From the NCBI GenBank assembly GCA_963815295.1, contig CAWFFZ010000003.1, positions 248,001 through 312,000 on the forward strand: a stretch of 64,000 nt of DNA. Direction: 5' to 3'. Position numbers and translations under genes: made by a program. Source of the DNA: JACDHG01 sp963815295 (lineage in GTDB: Bacteria > Actinomycetota > Actinomycetes > Propionibacteriales > Nocardioidaceae). A model generated the notes under the pieces. That model was not told where the DNA came from, did no database searches, and saw nothing but the letters and a program-made list of their open reading frames with translations. Position 1 is the first letter of the stretch. Every line of letters begins with the position of its first letter. Of this stretch, positions 8,009 to 15,217 are shown one piece after another.

Positions 8009-9247
8009 TCAGGGGGTCAGTTGGTAGGGCGCCGACAGCGAGTCGGGCTCGGCCCGCTGTACGTCGGTCGCCAGCACGCACTCCGCCGCCACGGTGCAGC
8101 GCACGATGGCCGCATTACCGTCATCCACCGTGACCATGTCCACCACGCCATTTGCCTCGAACGACTGCTCCCCGAAGGTGCCGGGTGTCGTCAGCGCCTG
8201 CAGCACTGAGCCGGTCGCCGTGTCGAGCACCGCGACCCGGGTTGGCCCGAAGCCTTCAGAGCCCACGCGGACGGCAACCACCTGACTCCCGTCGGCGGAG
8301 AACCCCATAGGCATCCATGCGCAGGAGTTCCAAAGCTCGCCGAGGTCGGCGGCACTGACGAGGGCCGCGCACGGGGAGTCGTTCGGTTGTGTGGTCTTCT
8401 CCGTCCCGACCGCGAGCAGGTCGAGGCCCGGACTGACCGCGGTGGCGAAGGACACGGCCGGCCATGGCCGCTCGACCTGTGGCTCGGTGGCCAGCATGTC
8501 GACACGGACCACGACGGGCTTGCTGTTCTCGAGGAGATTCGCGACAGCCACGCCGTCTCGCACGGCGAGCAGGTTGGTGACGGTCACGTCGCCGAGCGAC
8601 ACGGTTCGGACGTCGTCGAGGCTGGCACCGTACTTGAGCGTCGCCAGCCCAACGGGGTTACCGAACTGGTCGACCTCCTGCTCGACCCACGCGATGCTGC
8701 CGTCGGAGTCGACTACTGGGCCGCCGGCCACGCCTTCGCCCGGTGGAAGTACGAAGCCGTCGTCCGTGGCGTAGTTGGCGACATTGCCATTCGGCCGGTA
8801 CCACCCGACGACCTCGCCGCCGGGGAGCTTCGTGGCCGAGTAGGGGCCGTCTTCTAGTGACAGTTCCGTGTTGGATCCGTCGGCGGCATGGAACGTGCCG
8901 CCGTCGATGTAGGGAACGCTCGGGTCGTCTCCGCGTGCCAGGTCGGCCAGGGTGACCTCGATCGGTTCGGGCGGTGGCCCGATGACCGTGCTCGTCGGCG
9001 GCTGTGACGTGTTCGGCTGCGTTGCAGTCGAGTCACGCGGCGCCTGGTCTCCGACCACGGCCACACCCACGGGTACGACGACCGCCACCACAGCGAGGGC
9101 GGCCGCGGCAGTGCCGATGCGCCGCCGCTTGCGAATACGTCGCGCCTGGCGCAGTGCTCCGGCGGCGAGATCGGCGTGGGAGGCCCCGTCTGCTTGACGC
9201 TCGAGGCTCGCGCGGAGTTGAGCGTCGAAGTCGTCGTGCTCGGTCAT
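8009..9247 (-). CDS. single-pass membrane protein in sigma-factor operon, possible anti-sigma factor
   Basis: 412 residues. A short cytoplasmic part (about 45 residues, MTEHDDFDAQLRASLERQ, then a basic RIRKRRR) precedes one transmembrane helix (IGTAAAALAVVAVVVPVGV, about 42-60) and a long extracytoplasmic region rich in beta-strand and turn sequence, for example DGGTFHAADGSN and AVLDTATGSVLQALTTPG, which suggests a beta-propeller-like fold. The start overlaps the stop of the upstream SigE-family sigma gene by 4 bases. In this family the downstream membrane protein often restrains the sigma factor, so an anti-sigma role is inferred from position and topology only; I see no ZAS zinc motif. The function is otherwise unknown. 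Confidence 0.75.
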   Translation of the reverse strand: MTEHDDFDAQLRASLERQADGASHADLAAGALRQARRIRKRRRIGTAAAALAVVAVVVPVGVAVVGDQAPRDSTATQPNTSQPPTSTVIGPPPEPIEVTLADLARGDDPSVPYIDGGTFHAADGSNTELSLEDGPYSATKLPGGEVVGWYRPNGNVANYATDDGFVLPPGEGVAGGPVVDSDGSIAWVEQEVDQFGNPVGLATLKYGASLDDVRTVSLGDVTVTNLLAVRDGVAVANLLENSKPVVVRVDMLATEPQVERPWPAVSFATAVSPGLDLLAVGTEKTTQPNDSPCAALVSAADLGELWNSCAWMPMGFSADGSQVVAVRVGSEGFGPTRVAVLDTATGSVLQALTTPGTFGEQSFEANGVVDMVTVDDGNAAIVRCTVAAECVLATDVQRAEPDSLSAPYQLTP

Positions 9248-9774
9248 GCGTCACCGCCGAGCAGGCCTGGGTCGGATGTCAGTCTCGACCGCATCGCGGC
9301 GATCGCCCGAGACGTCTGGCTCTTGACGGTGCCGACCGAGCACCCGAGGACCGCTGCAGTCTCCGTTTCGCTCAGGTCCTCGTAGTAGCGCAGCACGACC
9401 GCCGCCCGCTGCCGGGTCGGGAGGGTCTGTACGACCTGCCACAGCGCGTCGTCGTGGCCGGGGGGCTCCTGGCCGGACGTCCGGTCGGCGTACGGCAGAT
9501 CGTCGCTCGGACGCTCGTTGCGTTTCCAGGCGCGTCGCCACAGGCTGGTGTTCTCGTTGACGATGATGCGACGTACGTAGGCGTCGAGGGCGCCGCGGTC
9601 GCGCAGCCGCCCCCAGGACAGGAACGTCTTGGCGAGCGCAGTCTGCACGAGATCCTCAGCCGTGTAGTGGTCGGAGGTGAGTAGGTATGCGAACCGCAGC
9701 AGGGCTTGTTGGCGCGCCTGGACGAACTCGACAAAGTCCTGCTCTGCCGAGTCGGCAGCAGGGGTCGAGGTCAT
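9244..9774 (-). CDS. SigE-family RNA polymerase ECF sigma factor
   Basis: 176 residues from the ATG at 9774 (MTSTPAADSAEQDFVEFVQ), the length of SigE-type actinobacterial ECF factors. Region 2 includes LLRFAYLLTSDHYTAEDLVQTALAKTF and SWGRLR; region 4 ends with LPTRQRAAVVLRYYEDLSETETAAVLGCSVGTVKSQTSRA (given in pieces: LPTRQRAAVVLRYYEDLS and GCSVGTVKSQTSRA, the helix-turn-helix). The frame is open for 29 more codons upstream, but the family starts close to the chosen ATG. It is co-transcribed with the membrane protein at 8009-9247 through a 4-base overlap. Target promoters cannot be read from this sequence. Confidence 0.87.
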   Translation of the reverse strand: MTSTPAADSAEQDFVEFVQARQQALLRFAYLLTSDHYTAEDLVQTALAKTFLSWGRLRDRGALDAYVRRIIVNENTSLWRRAWKRNERPSDDLPYADRTSGQEPPGHDDALWQVVQTLPTRQRAAVVLRYYEDLSETETAAVLGCSVGTVKSQTSRAIAAMRSRLTSDPGLLGGDA

Positions 9775-9896
9775 GGCGCTCAAGCCTAAGGGCGTAAGAG
9801 CCTCCGCAGTCGCAGCGCTCACGGCGCCTCCTTCCCCCTTACCACGCATCGAGCGGCCCAAAGGTTGCTTCCCCCGCCGAGTGGAGGCGTGGCGGG

Positions 9897-11075
9897 TCAG
9901 GGGAGGGGGTCGACCAGCAGCACCACAGCGGTTGTGGGGGTTCGCGTCACGATGAGGGTGGCGGGCTTGCTTCCGGCGAGGGCGAGCCGCTTGCGCAGCT
10001 CCTCGGGGGTGACCTGGACTCCGCGCTTCTTGATCGTCAGCGGGCCGATATCACGCTCGCGCAGCGCGGCTCGCAGCAGCTTGACCCGGAAGGGGAGCAC
10101 CGCCAGGACGGCATACGCCCGGGCAAACGGCGTGCGCACCTCGCGGTCGGACGACACGTACGCGAGGTGCGGGTCCAGCAGCCAGCCGTCGACCGCCGTG
10201 CTCACCGTCGTCACCAGATGCGCGCGGACCACCGCATCGTCGGGCTCGTAGACGAACGCGCCGACCCGTACGTCGGGCACAGCACTAGGAGGCGCCGGGT
10301 CGGCGTCGGTCAGGCTGTCAGCCGAGCCGTCTGACCGCAGCACCGTCGCCCGCCGGCGTACGTCGTCGGGCCGCCTCGACCACAGCGCCGCCTCCCGGAG
10401 ATGCCCGTCAAGGCTCACCCACTCCGCCTCGACATCGTCGGGGACGAGCTCATGTGGGATACCCGGCGCCACCTTGACGACCGCCGACCCGGTGAGCAGC
10501 TCCGCCACGAACGACCACGGTGGCGAGTAGCTCGACGGGTCGAAGACGCGGCCACGAGGCCCTCGCCGGGCCGGATCCGCGAACACGATGTCGTGCCCGT
10601 CGCGTGGCTGTTCCTCGGCCATGGCGCTCAGCACCGTGCCCGGCAGCTCGAGTGCGGCCAGGTTCGCCGCCGCCACCGCCGCCGTCACAGGGTCGGCATC
10701 GACACCGAGCACGCGCAGCCCCCGGCGAGCAGCCGCGACCAGGTCCGAGCCGACCCCGCACCCCAAGTCGAGCAGCGACTGATGTCCCAGTGCGACCACC
10801 CGACCGGCACGGTGGGCGGCGACCGCCCCCGCTGTGGCCTGCTCGAGCCCCGCGCGCGTGAAGTACATCCGCTCCGCATCCGCTCCCAGCTTGTCGCGGG
10901 CCCGCCGTCGCAGGTCCACTTGGGTCATCGCCGCGGCGACGTACGCAGGGTCGTGTGCGGCGCGCAACTGGCGCCCGACGGAGAGCTCAGCTGCGCTGCC
11001 GGACGCCCCTTCGGCCTCGACGAGCAGAGCCTGACCGACCGCAGTGAGCAAGAACTCGAAGGCCGCAGCGTCCAC
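9897..11075 (-). CDS. class I SAM-dependent methyltransferase with THUMP-like domain
   Basis: 392 residues from a GTG at 11075 (reads VDAAAFEFLLTAVGQALL, the usual opening of this actinobacterial family). The SAM-binding Rossmann motif is LDLGCGVGSDLVAA, followed by the acidic GVDADP at the end of strand 2 and the catalytic-loop-like FADPARR. The C terminus, LTIKKRGVQVTPEELRKRL, matches the THUMP-like domain, so an RNA substrate is likely but unproven. The frame extends upstream to 11261 across the groES operators, which argues against earlier starts, although a GTG at 11120 is possible. It is divergent from groES, and the short gap between the two starts holds both CIRCE sites, so HrcA may affect it too. 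Confidence 0.8.
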   Translation of the reverse strand: MDAAAFEFLLTAVGQALLVEAEGASGSAAELSVGRQLRAAHDPAYVAAAMTQVDLRRRARDKLGADAERMYFTRAGLEQATAGAVAAHRAGRVVALGHQSLLDLGCGVGSDLVAAARRGLRVLGVDADPVTAAVAAANLAALELPGTVLSAMAEEQPRDGHDIVFADPARRGPRGRVFDPSSYSPPWSFVAELLTGSAVVKVAPGIPHELVPDDVEAEWVSLDGHLREAALWSRRPDDVRRRATVLRSDGSADSLTDADPAPPSAVPDVRVGAFVYEPDDAVVRAHLVTTVSTAVDGWLLDPHLAYVSSDREVRTPFARAYAVLAVLPFRVKLLRAALRERDIGPLTIKKRGVQVTPEELRKRLALAGSKPATLIVTRTPTTAVVLLVDPLP

Positions 11076-11135
11076 CCGTGCATGCTCGCAGACCCTGTCG
11101 AGACAGGCGGCGATTCCCACGTCGAGCCCAAGTGA

Positions 11136-11162
11136 CTGGCACTCGGCTTGACCGAGTGCTAA
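11136..11162. promoter_or_regulatory. CIRCE operator 1 (HrcA binding site)
   Basis: CTGGCACTC, 9-base spacer, GAGTGCTAA. The CIRCE consensus is TTAGCACTC-N9-GAGTGCTAA; the right arm is perfect and the left arm has two mismatches. It covers the -35 element of the groES promoter, so bound HrcA should block RNA polymerase. Confidence 0.9.
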
Positions 11163-11176
11163 GCACCGCCTAGATT
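11148..11176 (+). promoter_or_regulatory. groESL promoter
   Basis: TTGACC (11148-11153), a 17-base spacer and TAGATT (11171-11176): a near-consensus housekeeping promoter. It predicts a start at about 11183 and a 5' leader of about 170 bases before the groES GTG. The -35 lies within CIRCE 1 and the start point within CIRCE 2. Confidence 0.75.
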
Positions 11177-11181
11177 CGGTG

Positions 11182-11208
11182 TTGGCACTCTCCACTCGAG
11201 TGTGCCAG
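11182..11208. promoter_or_regulatory. CIRCE operator 2 (HrcA binding site)
   Basis: TTGGCACTC, 9-base spacer, GTGTGCCAG. Seven of nine right-arm bases pair with the left arm, with the canonical spacer length. It sits at the predicted transcription start, 46 bases from operator 1. Confidence 0.8.
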
Positions 11209-11354
11209 CCGCGACAGAGCACGGCACCCGCGACGACGTGACCTGACGCAGCGAGCAACACCCGCTACACCCAGCAGCAAGCAACACCCAGCACAACCCG
11301 ACAACCGTCCACGAAGCACCGCCTCTCTTATCGAACTGAAAGGTGAGGTCAGCA

Positions 11355-11651
11355 GTGTCTGTCAGCATCAAGCCGCTCGAAGACCGCATTCTCGTCCGCA
11401 CGCTCGAAGCCGAGCAGACCACGGCCTCTGGCCTGGTCATCCCGGACACCGCCAAGGAGAAGCCCCAGGAGGGCGAAGTCTTGGCAGTGGGCCCGGGTCG
11501 CGTCGACGACAGCGGCAACCGTGTCCCGCTCGACATTTCCGTCGGCGACAAGGTCATCTACAGCAAGTACGGCGGCACCGAGGTCAAGTACTCGGGCGAG
11601 GAGCTACTCATCCTCTCCGCGCGCGACGTCCTCGCCGTCATCGACAAGTAA
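11355..11651 (+). CDS. groES: co-chaperonin GroES
   Basis: 98 residues from the GTG at 11355 (reads SVSIKPLEDRILV), preceded by AAAGGTGAGG about 7 bases upstream. An in-frame GTG at 11343 lies inside that ribosome site and is rejected. The family features are complete: the mobile loop EQTTASGLVIPDTAKEKPQ, VLAVGPGR and the C-terminal EELLILSARDVLAVI. GroES forms the heptameric lid of the GroEL folding chamber in the cytoplasm. It is the first gene of the operon, 131 bases before groEL, under a promoter with two CIRCE operators; hrcA itself is not in the window. Confidence 0.97.
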   Translation: MSVSIKPLEDRILVRTLEAEQTTASGLVIPDTAKEKPQEGEVLAVGPGRVDDSGNRVPLDISVGDKVIYSKYGGTEVKYSGEELLILSARDVLAVIDK

Positions 11652-11782
11652 CACAGCAACACGCAGTACGACGCACACGCTTCAACCACAGGCGCGCCCC
11701 GGCGGTCCGACACCGGGCCCCGGGGCGCTGCCGGTCGGCCATCGATGCCCTCCACACGACGTGAACCGGTAAGGAATCCTCA

Positions 11783-13405
11783 ATGCCCAAGATCCTGGAG
11801 TTCGACGAGAACGCCCGACGCGCCCTCGAGCGCGGTGTGGATGCGCTCGCCAACACCGTCAAGGTGACGCTCGGCCCCAAGGGCCGCTACGTCGTCCTCG
11901 ACAAGAAGTGGGGCGCCCCGACCATCACCAACGACGGTGTGACCGTCGCCCGTGAGGTCGAGCTTGACGACCCCTTCGAGAACCTCGGCGCCCAACTCGC
12001 CAAGGAAGTCGCCACCAAGACCAACGACGTCGCCGGAGACGGCACGACGACGGCCACCGTCATCGCCCAGGCACTCGTGCACGAGGGCCTGCGGGCCGTC
12101 GCGGCCGGCGCCAACCCGATGAGCCTGAAGCGTGGCATCGACAAGGCCGTCGAGGCCGTCAACGCCGCGCTCGTCGACGCAGCACGCGACGTCGACTCGA
12201 CCGAGGACATGTCCCATGTGGCCACGATCTCCGCCCGCGACACTCATATCGGTGAGCTGATCGCGCAGGCCTTCGACAAGGTCGGCAAGGACGGCGTCAT
12301 CACCGTCGAGGAGTCCAACACCCTCGGCACCGAGCTCGAGTTCACGGAGGGTATGCAGTTCGACAAGGGCTACATCTCGCCGTACTTCGTCACCGACCCC
12401 GAGCGGATGGAGACGATCCTCGACGACCCCTACATCCTGGTCAACCAGGGCAAGATCAGCGCGATCGGCGATCTCCTGCCCATCCTCGAGAAGGTCATCC
12501 AGGCCGGCAAGCCGCTGTTCATCATCGCCGAAGATCTCGACGGCGAGGCGCTCTCGACGCTCGTCGTCAACAAGATCCGCGGCACCTTCAACGCTGCCGC
12601 AGTCAAGGCTCCGGCGTTCGGAGACCGCCGCAAGTCCATGCTGCAAGACATCGCGACCCTCACTGGGGCACAGGTCGTGACGCCCGACGTCGGTCTCAAG
12701 CTCGATCAGGTCGGCCTCGAGGTGCTCGGCAGCGCCCGCCGCGTCGTCATCACGAAGGACAACACCACGATCGTCGACGGCAACGGCGACCACTCCGAAG
12801 TCTCGGCGCGGGTTGGTCAGATCAAGGCGGAGATCGACAACACCGACTCCGACTGGGACCGCGAGAAGCTGCAGGAGCGGCTCGCCAAGCTCGCCGGTGG
12901 AGTGTGCGTCGTCAAGGTCGGCGCGGCCACCGAGGTGGAGCTCAAGGAGAAGAAGCACCGCATTGAGGACGCCGTGTCGGCGACCCGGGCAGCAATCGAG
13001 GAAGGCATCGTCGCAGGTGGTGGGTCTGCCCTCGTGCATGCGACCGCCGTTCTCGAGGGCGACCTCGGGCTGACCGGCGACGAGCGGACCGGCATCGCCA
13101 TTGTCCGCCGCGCCGTCGACGAGCCGCTGCGCTGGATCGCGGAGAACGGTGGCGACGAGGGGTACGTCGTCGTCGCCAAGGTGCGCGAGGCGGGCCCCGG
13201 CAAGGGGTTCAACGCCGCGACCGGCGAATACGGCGACCTTGTCGCGCAGGGAGTCCTAGACCCGGTCAAGGTGACCAGGTCGGCCCTGACGAACGCCGCC
13301 TCCATCGCTGGGATGCTGCTCACCACCGAGACCTTGGTGGTCGAGAAGCCGGCCGAGTCCGAAGACGAAAACGGTCACGGACATGGCCACGGGCACGGTC
13401 ACTGA
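11783..13405 (+). CDS. groEL: chaperonin GroEL (GroEL1 type, His-rich tail)
   Basis: 540 residues, full length. It begins MPKILEFDENARRALERGVD and contains the nucleotide-binding GDGTTTATV motif and the usual intermediate-domain segment AAIEEGIVAGGGSALVH. The end is not the GGM repeat of E. coli GroEL but the His-rich ENGHGHGHGHGHGH. In actinobacteria with two GroELs, the copy in operon with groES (GroEL1) has such a tail and the separate GroEL2 has GGM. A second groEL elsewhere in the genome is therefore expected. The ATG follows AAGGAAT with good spacing. A strong hairpin lies 50 bases after the stop. Induction by heat through HrcA is inferred from the upstream operators. Confidence 0.97.
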   Translation: MPKILEFDENARRALERGVDALANTVKVTLGPKGRYVVLDKKWGAPTITNDGVTVAREVELDDPFENLGAQLAKEVATKTNDVAGDGTTTATVIAQALVHEGLRAVAAGANPMSLKRGIDKAVEAVNAALVDAARDVDSTEDMSHVATISARDTHIGELIAQAFDKVGKDGVITVEESNTLGTELEFTEGMQFDKGYISPYFVTDPERMETILDDPYILVNQGKISAIGDLLPILEKVIQAGKPLFIIAEDLDGEALSTLVVNKIRGTFNAAAVKAPAFGDRRKSMLQDIATLTGAQVVTPDVGLKLDQVGLEVLGSARRVVITKDNTTIVDGNGDHSEVSARVGQIKAEIDNTDSDWDREKLQERLAKLAGGVCVVKVGAATEVELKEKKHRIEDAVSATRAAIEEGIVAGGGSALVHATAVLEGDLGLTGDERTGIAIVRRAVDEPLRWIAENGGDEGYVVVAKVREAGPGKGFNAATGEYGDLVAQGVLDPVKVTRSALTNAASIAGMLLTTETLVVEKPAESEDENGHGHGHGHGH

Positions 13406-13456
13406 CACTGCGGCACTGATCGAGGGCGTCGCCCAGTAGCAATGGGCGTCAGTCGA

Positions 13457-13497
13457 CAAGGGCCGGCACCGAGCGTCTCGCTTGGTGCCGGTCCTTG
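13457..13497 (+). terminator. groESL terminator hairpin
   Basis: A 19-base stem with two mismatches (left arm from CAAGGGCCGGCACC, right arm GGTGCCGGTCCTTG) closes on a 3-base TCT loop. No T tract follows, as is usual in actinobacteria. Confidence 0.8.
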
Positions 13498-13563
13498 CGA
13501 CTTGCAGAGTGACAACCCCATCCTGGGTGACAGAAGTCCAGTGTTCATGCGACGCTTGTTGCC

Positions 13564-14178
13564 GTGACGATGCTGGGGGCCGAGAACCCGCCACCCGTCG
13601 CACCTAGTGCGACGCCTGATCTCAGCGGTCTCGCCCGAGCAGCGCAGGCCGGCGGCGAGTCCGAGATCGAGGCCTTGCTGGCGAGGGTGCGGGTGATCGC
13701 ACACCGTTACGCGCGGGCGCGCCTTGCGACATACCCTTCCGGGCACCAGCTGGCCGACGACGTTACGCAGGACGTCTGCCTGGCCGTGCTCCGCGCCCTC
13801 CCTCGCTACCGCGACACCGGCAGGCCGTTCGAGGCATTCGTTCACGTCGTCGCTTCGCACAAAGTCGCCGATGCGCAGCGAGCATTTGCCCGCCACCCAA
13901 TCCCCACCGATGAGATCACCGACGGTCCGGATGAGAGGCCGACACCCGAAGACCACGCGGTGCGGTCGAGCGAGCTCGAGTCCGCGACGAAGATGCTCGA
14001 GCAACTCCCCGGACAGCTGCGCGAGGTCATGCTGCTACGGGTCGCTGCCGGGCTGACGGCGGAAGAGACTGGATCTGCCCTCGGAATGACGGCCGGTGCG
14101 GTCCGGGTCGCACAGCATCGCGCGTTGACCAAGATGCGCATGATGGCCGGACGCGAGCTGGAGGTGAGCCATGACTGA
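13564..14178 (+). CDS. shbA: RNA polymerase sigma factor of the SigD/ShbA family
   Basis: 204 residues from a GTG at 13564 (an ATG at 13570 is an alternative). Region 2: HRYARARLATYPSGHQLADDVTQDVCLAVLRALPRY (seen as YPSGHQLADDVTQDV and LAVLRALPRYRDTGRPF). Region 4: LPGQLREVMLLRVAAGLTAEE and GMTAGAVRVAQHRALTKMR. The pattern agrees with mycobacterial SigD and Streptomyces ShbA, which directs transcription of the principal sigma gene in Streptomyces. Its stop lies 8 bases inside the next gene, an RsdA-like anti-sigma factor, and guaB follows, as in mycobacteria. The whiB-type gene found between groEL and sigD in M. tuberculosis is absent here. Confidence 0.85.
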   Translation: MTMLGAENPPPVAPSATPDLSGLARAAQAGGESEIEALLARVRVIAHRYARARLATYPSGHQLADDVTQDVCLAVLRALPRYRDTGRPFEAFVHVVASHKVADAQRAFARHPIPTDEITDGPDERPTPEDHAVRSSELESATKMLEQLPGQLREVMLLRVAAGLTAEETGSALGMTAGAVRVAQHRALTKMRMMAGRELEVSHD

Positions 14179-15142
14179 CGACATGGCCGCAATCCGGGCG
14201 TCCGACGAGCTCATCACCGCGCTGAGCCAGCGACGGGAGCCGCCTGAGCGCGACCTGGCCGTTGACGCGCTGGCTGCTCTCGCCGAGTACGTCGATGCAG
14301 CACCCAGGCCGAGGCTCGAGCGGCTGCCGGCATCCGTCGCTCACCGCCGACCACGCACGCACCGCAGGCTGGGGGTGGCCATCGGGGTCGCATTGGCCGT
14401 GTCGTCCTCGGGCATCGCTGCCGCTGTCACGGGCGACCCCTTGTCTCCCGTTAACTTCGTCGCCAAGAACCTGTACGACTTCGCGAAACGTCACACCGGC
14501 ACCGACCAGCAGCTCGGCGCTGGCCTTGGCGACCGGCAGGTAGCCAGCTCGCCCAGCCAGAACGGCTCGCACCCTCTCGAACAGCAAAGCGCTTCCGAAC
14601 TGCTCTCCCCGGTTGGCGACCGGCTTGTCGGCGCGTGGCTCGAGAGCCCGCAGGTAGCGGTCGTCACCTCCGAGGCCGCAGATCCGCTGAGCCCCGTCTT
14701 GATCGTGGACCCCGCCGACGCCCTGCCCGGCGATGCAGACGCCGGCCATGTGCCCGAGGACGACGCTGTCGAGGACCAGACCATCCCGGATACGGGTGAC
14801 GAAGCCGAGCCAGAGCCCGACCCCGTCATCGACCCCGCCCCGGGAGAGGAGGACGTCCCACCCGACACGTGCATCCCCCCGATCCCTGACGACGGGACGA
14901 CGGAAGACGGACAGGGCGAGCCAACCAGTTGCGACAACCCCAGCGACCCGGCGCCCGATACTGAGCCTGCGCCCGAGCCCCAGCCTGAGCCCCAGCCCGA
15001 GCCCGAGACTGAGCCTGCGCCTGAGCCCCAGCCTGAGCCCGAGCTTGATCCGCAGGCCGACCCACAACAGGAGCCTGAGCCGGGGCCTGACCGCATTCCA
15101 GAGGACGCGCCGGCGCCGGCTGACGTCGGCACGACCCCCTGA
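14171..15142 (+). CDS. rsdA: RsdA-like anti-sigma-D factor with Pro-Glu repeat tail
   Basis: 323 residues. The N terminus DDMAAIRASDELITALSQR resembles the sigma-binding domain of RsdA, the anti-sigma factor of SigD. One transmembrane helix follows (LGVAIGVALAVSSSGIAAAV, about residues 72-91). The remaining 230 residues are predicted outside the membrane: an acidic region and, from about residue 255, a run of Pro-Glu/Gln repeats (PEPQPEPQPEPETEP and similar). The gene overlaps the sigma gene by 8 bases, as expected for a sigma/anti-sigma pair. Such a rigid extended tail could span the cell wall; release by proteolysis, known for mycobacterial RsdA, is only inferred here. Confidence 0.8.
   Translation: MTDDMAAIRASDELITALSQRREPPERDLAVDALAALAEYVDAAPRPRLERLPASVAHRRPRTHRRLGVAIGVALAVSSSGIAAAVTGDPLSPVNFVAKNLYDFAKRHTGTDQQLGAGLGDRQVASSPSQNGSHPLEQQSASELLSPVGDRLVGAWLESPQVAVVTSEAADPLSPVLIVDPADALPGDADAGHVPEDDAVEDQTIPDTGDEAEPEPDPVIDPAPGEEDVPPDTCIPPIPDDGTTEDGQGEPTSCDNPSDPAPDTEPAPEPQPEPQPEPETEPAPEPQPEPELDPQADPQQEPEPGPDRIPEDAPAPADVGTTP
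14949..15093 (+). repeat. Pro-Glu/Gln codon repeats in rsdA
   Basis: In-frame tandem units of CCC/CCT-GAG alternating with CAG codons encode PEPQPEPE-type sequence near the end of the RsdA-like protein. The units are short and imperfect and belong to the coding sequence, so this is protein low complexity, not a mobile or CRISPR repeat. Confidence 0.8.
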
Positions 15143-15217
15143 CTCAGCGTCGCCATCGCCGACTGAGCCCGGAGAGGCGAGGATCGACGGCAACGCCGCC
15201 GCCGTACGATAGGCCGC

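Noticed and set aside
11076..11261. N-terminal extension of the THUMP-like methyltransferase through the CIRCE region
   Set aside because: The family begins at the sequence AAAFEFLLT; coding through both operators and the groES promoter is unlikely.
11780..13039. Long open frame on the minus strand opposite groEL
   Set aside because: Antisense shadow of GC-rich coding sequence; composition has no family resemblance, and groEL on the plus strand is certain.
14949..15093. Short tandem repeats suspected as CRISPR or a minisatellite
   Set aside because: Units are codon multiples within a continuous reading frame and no unique spacers are present.
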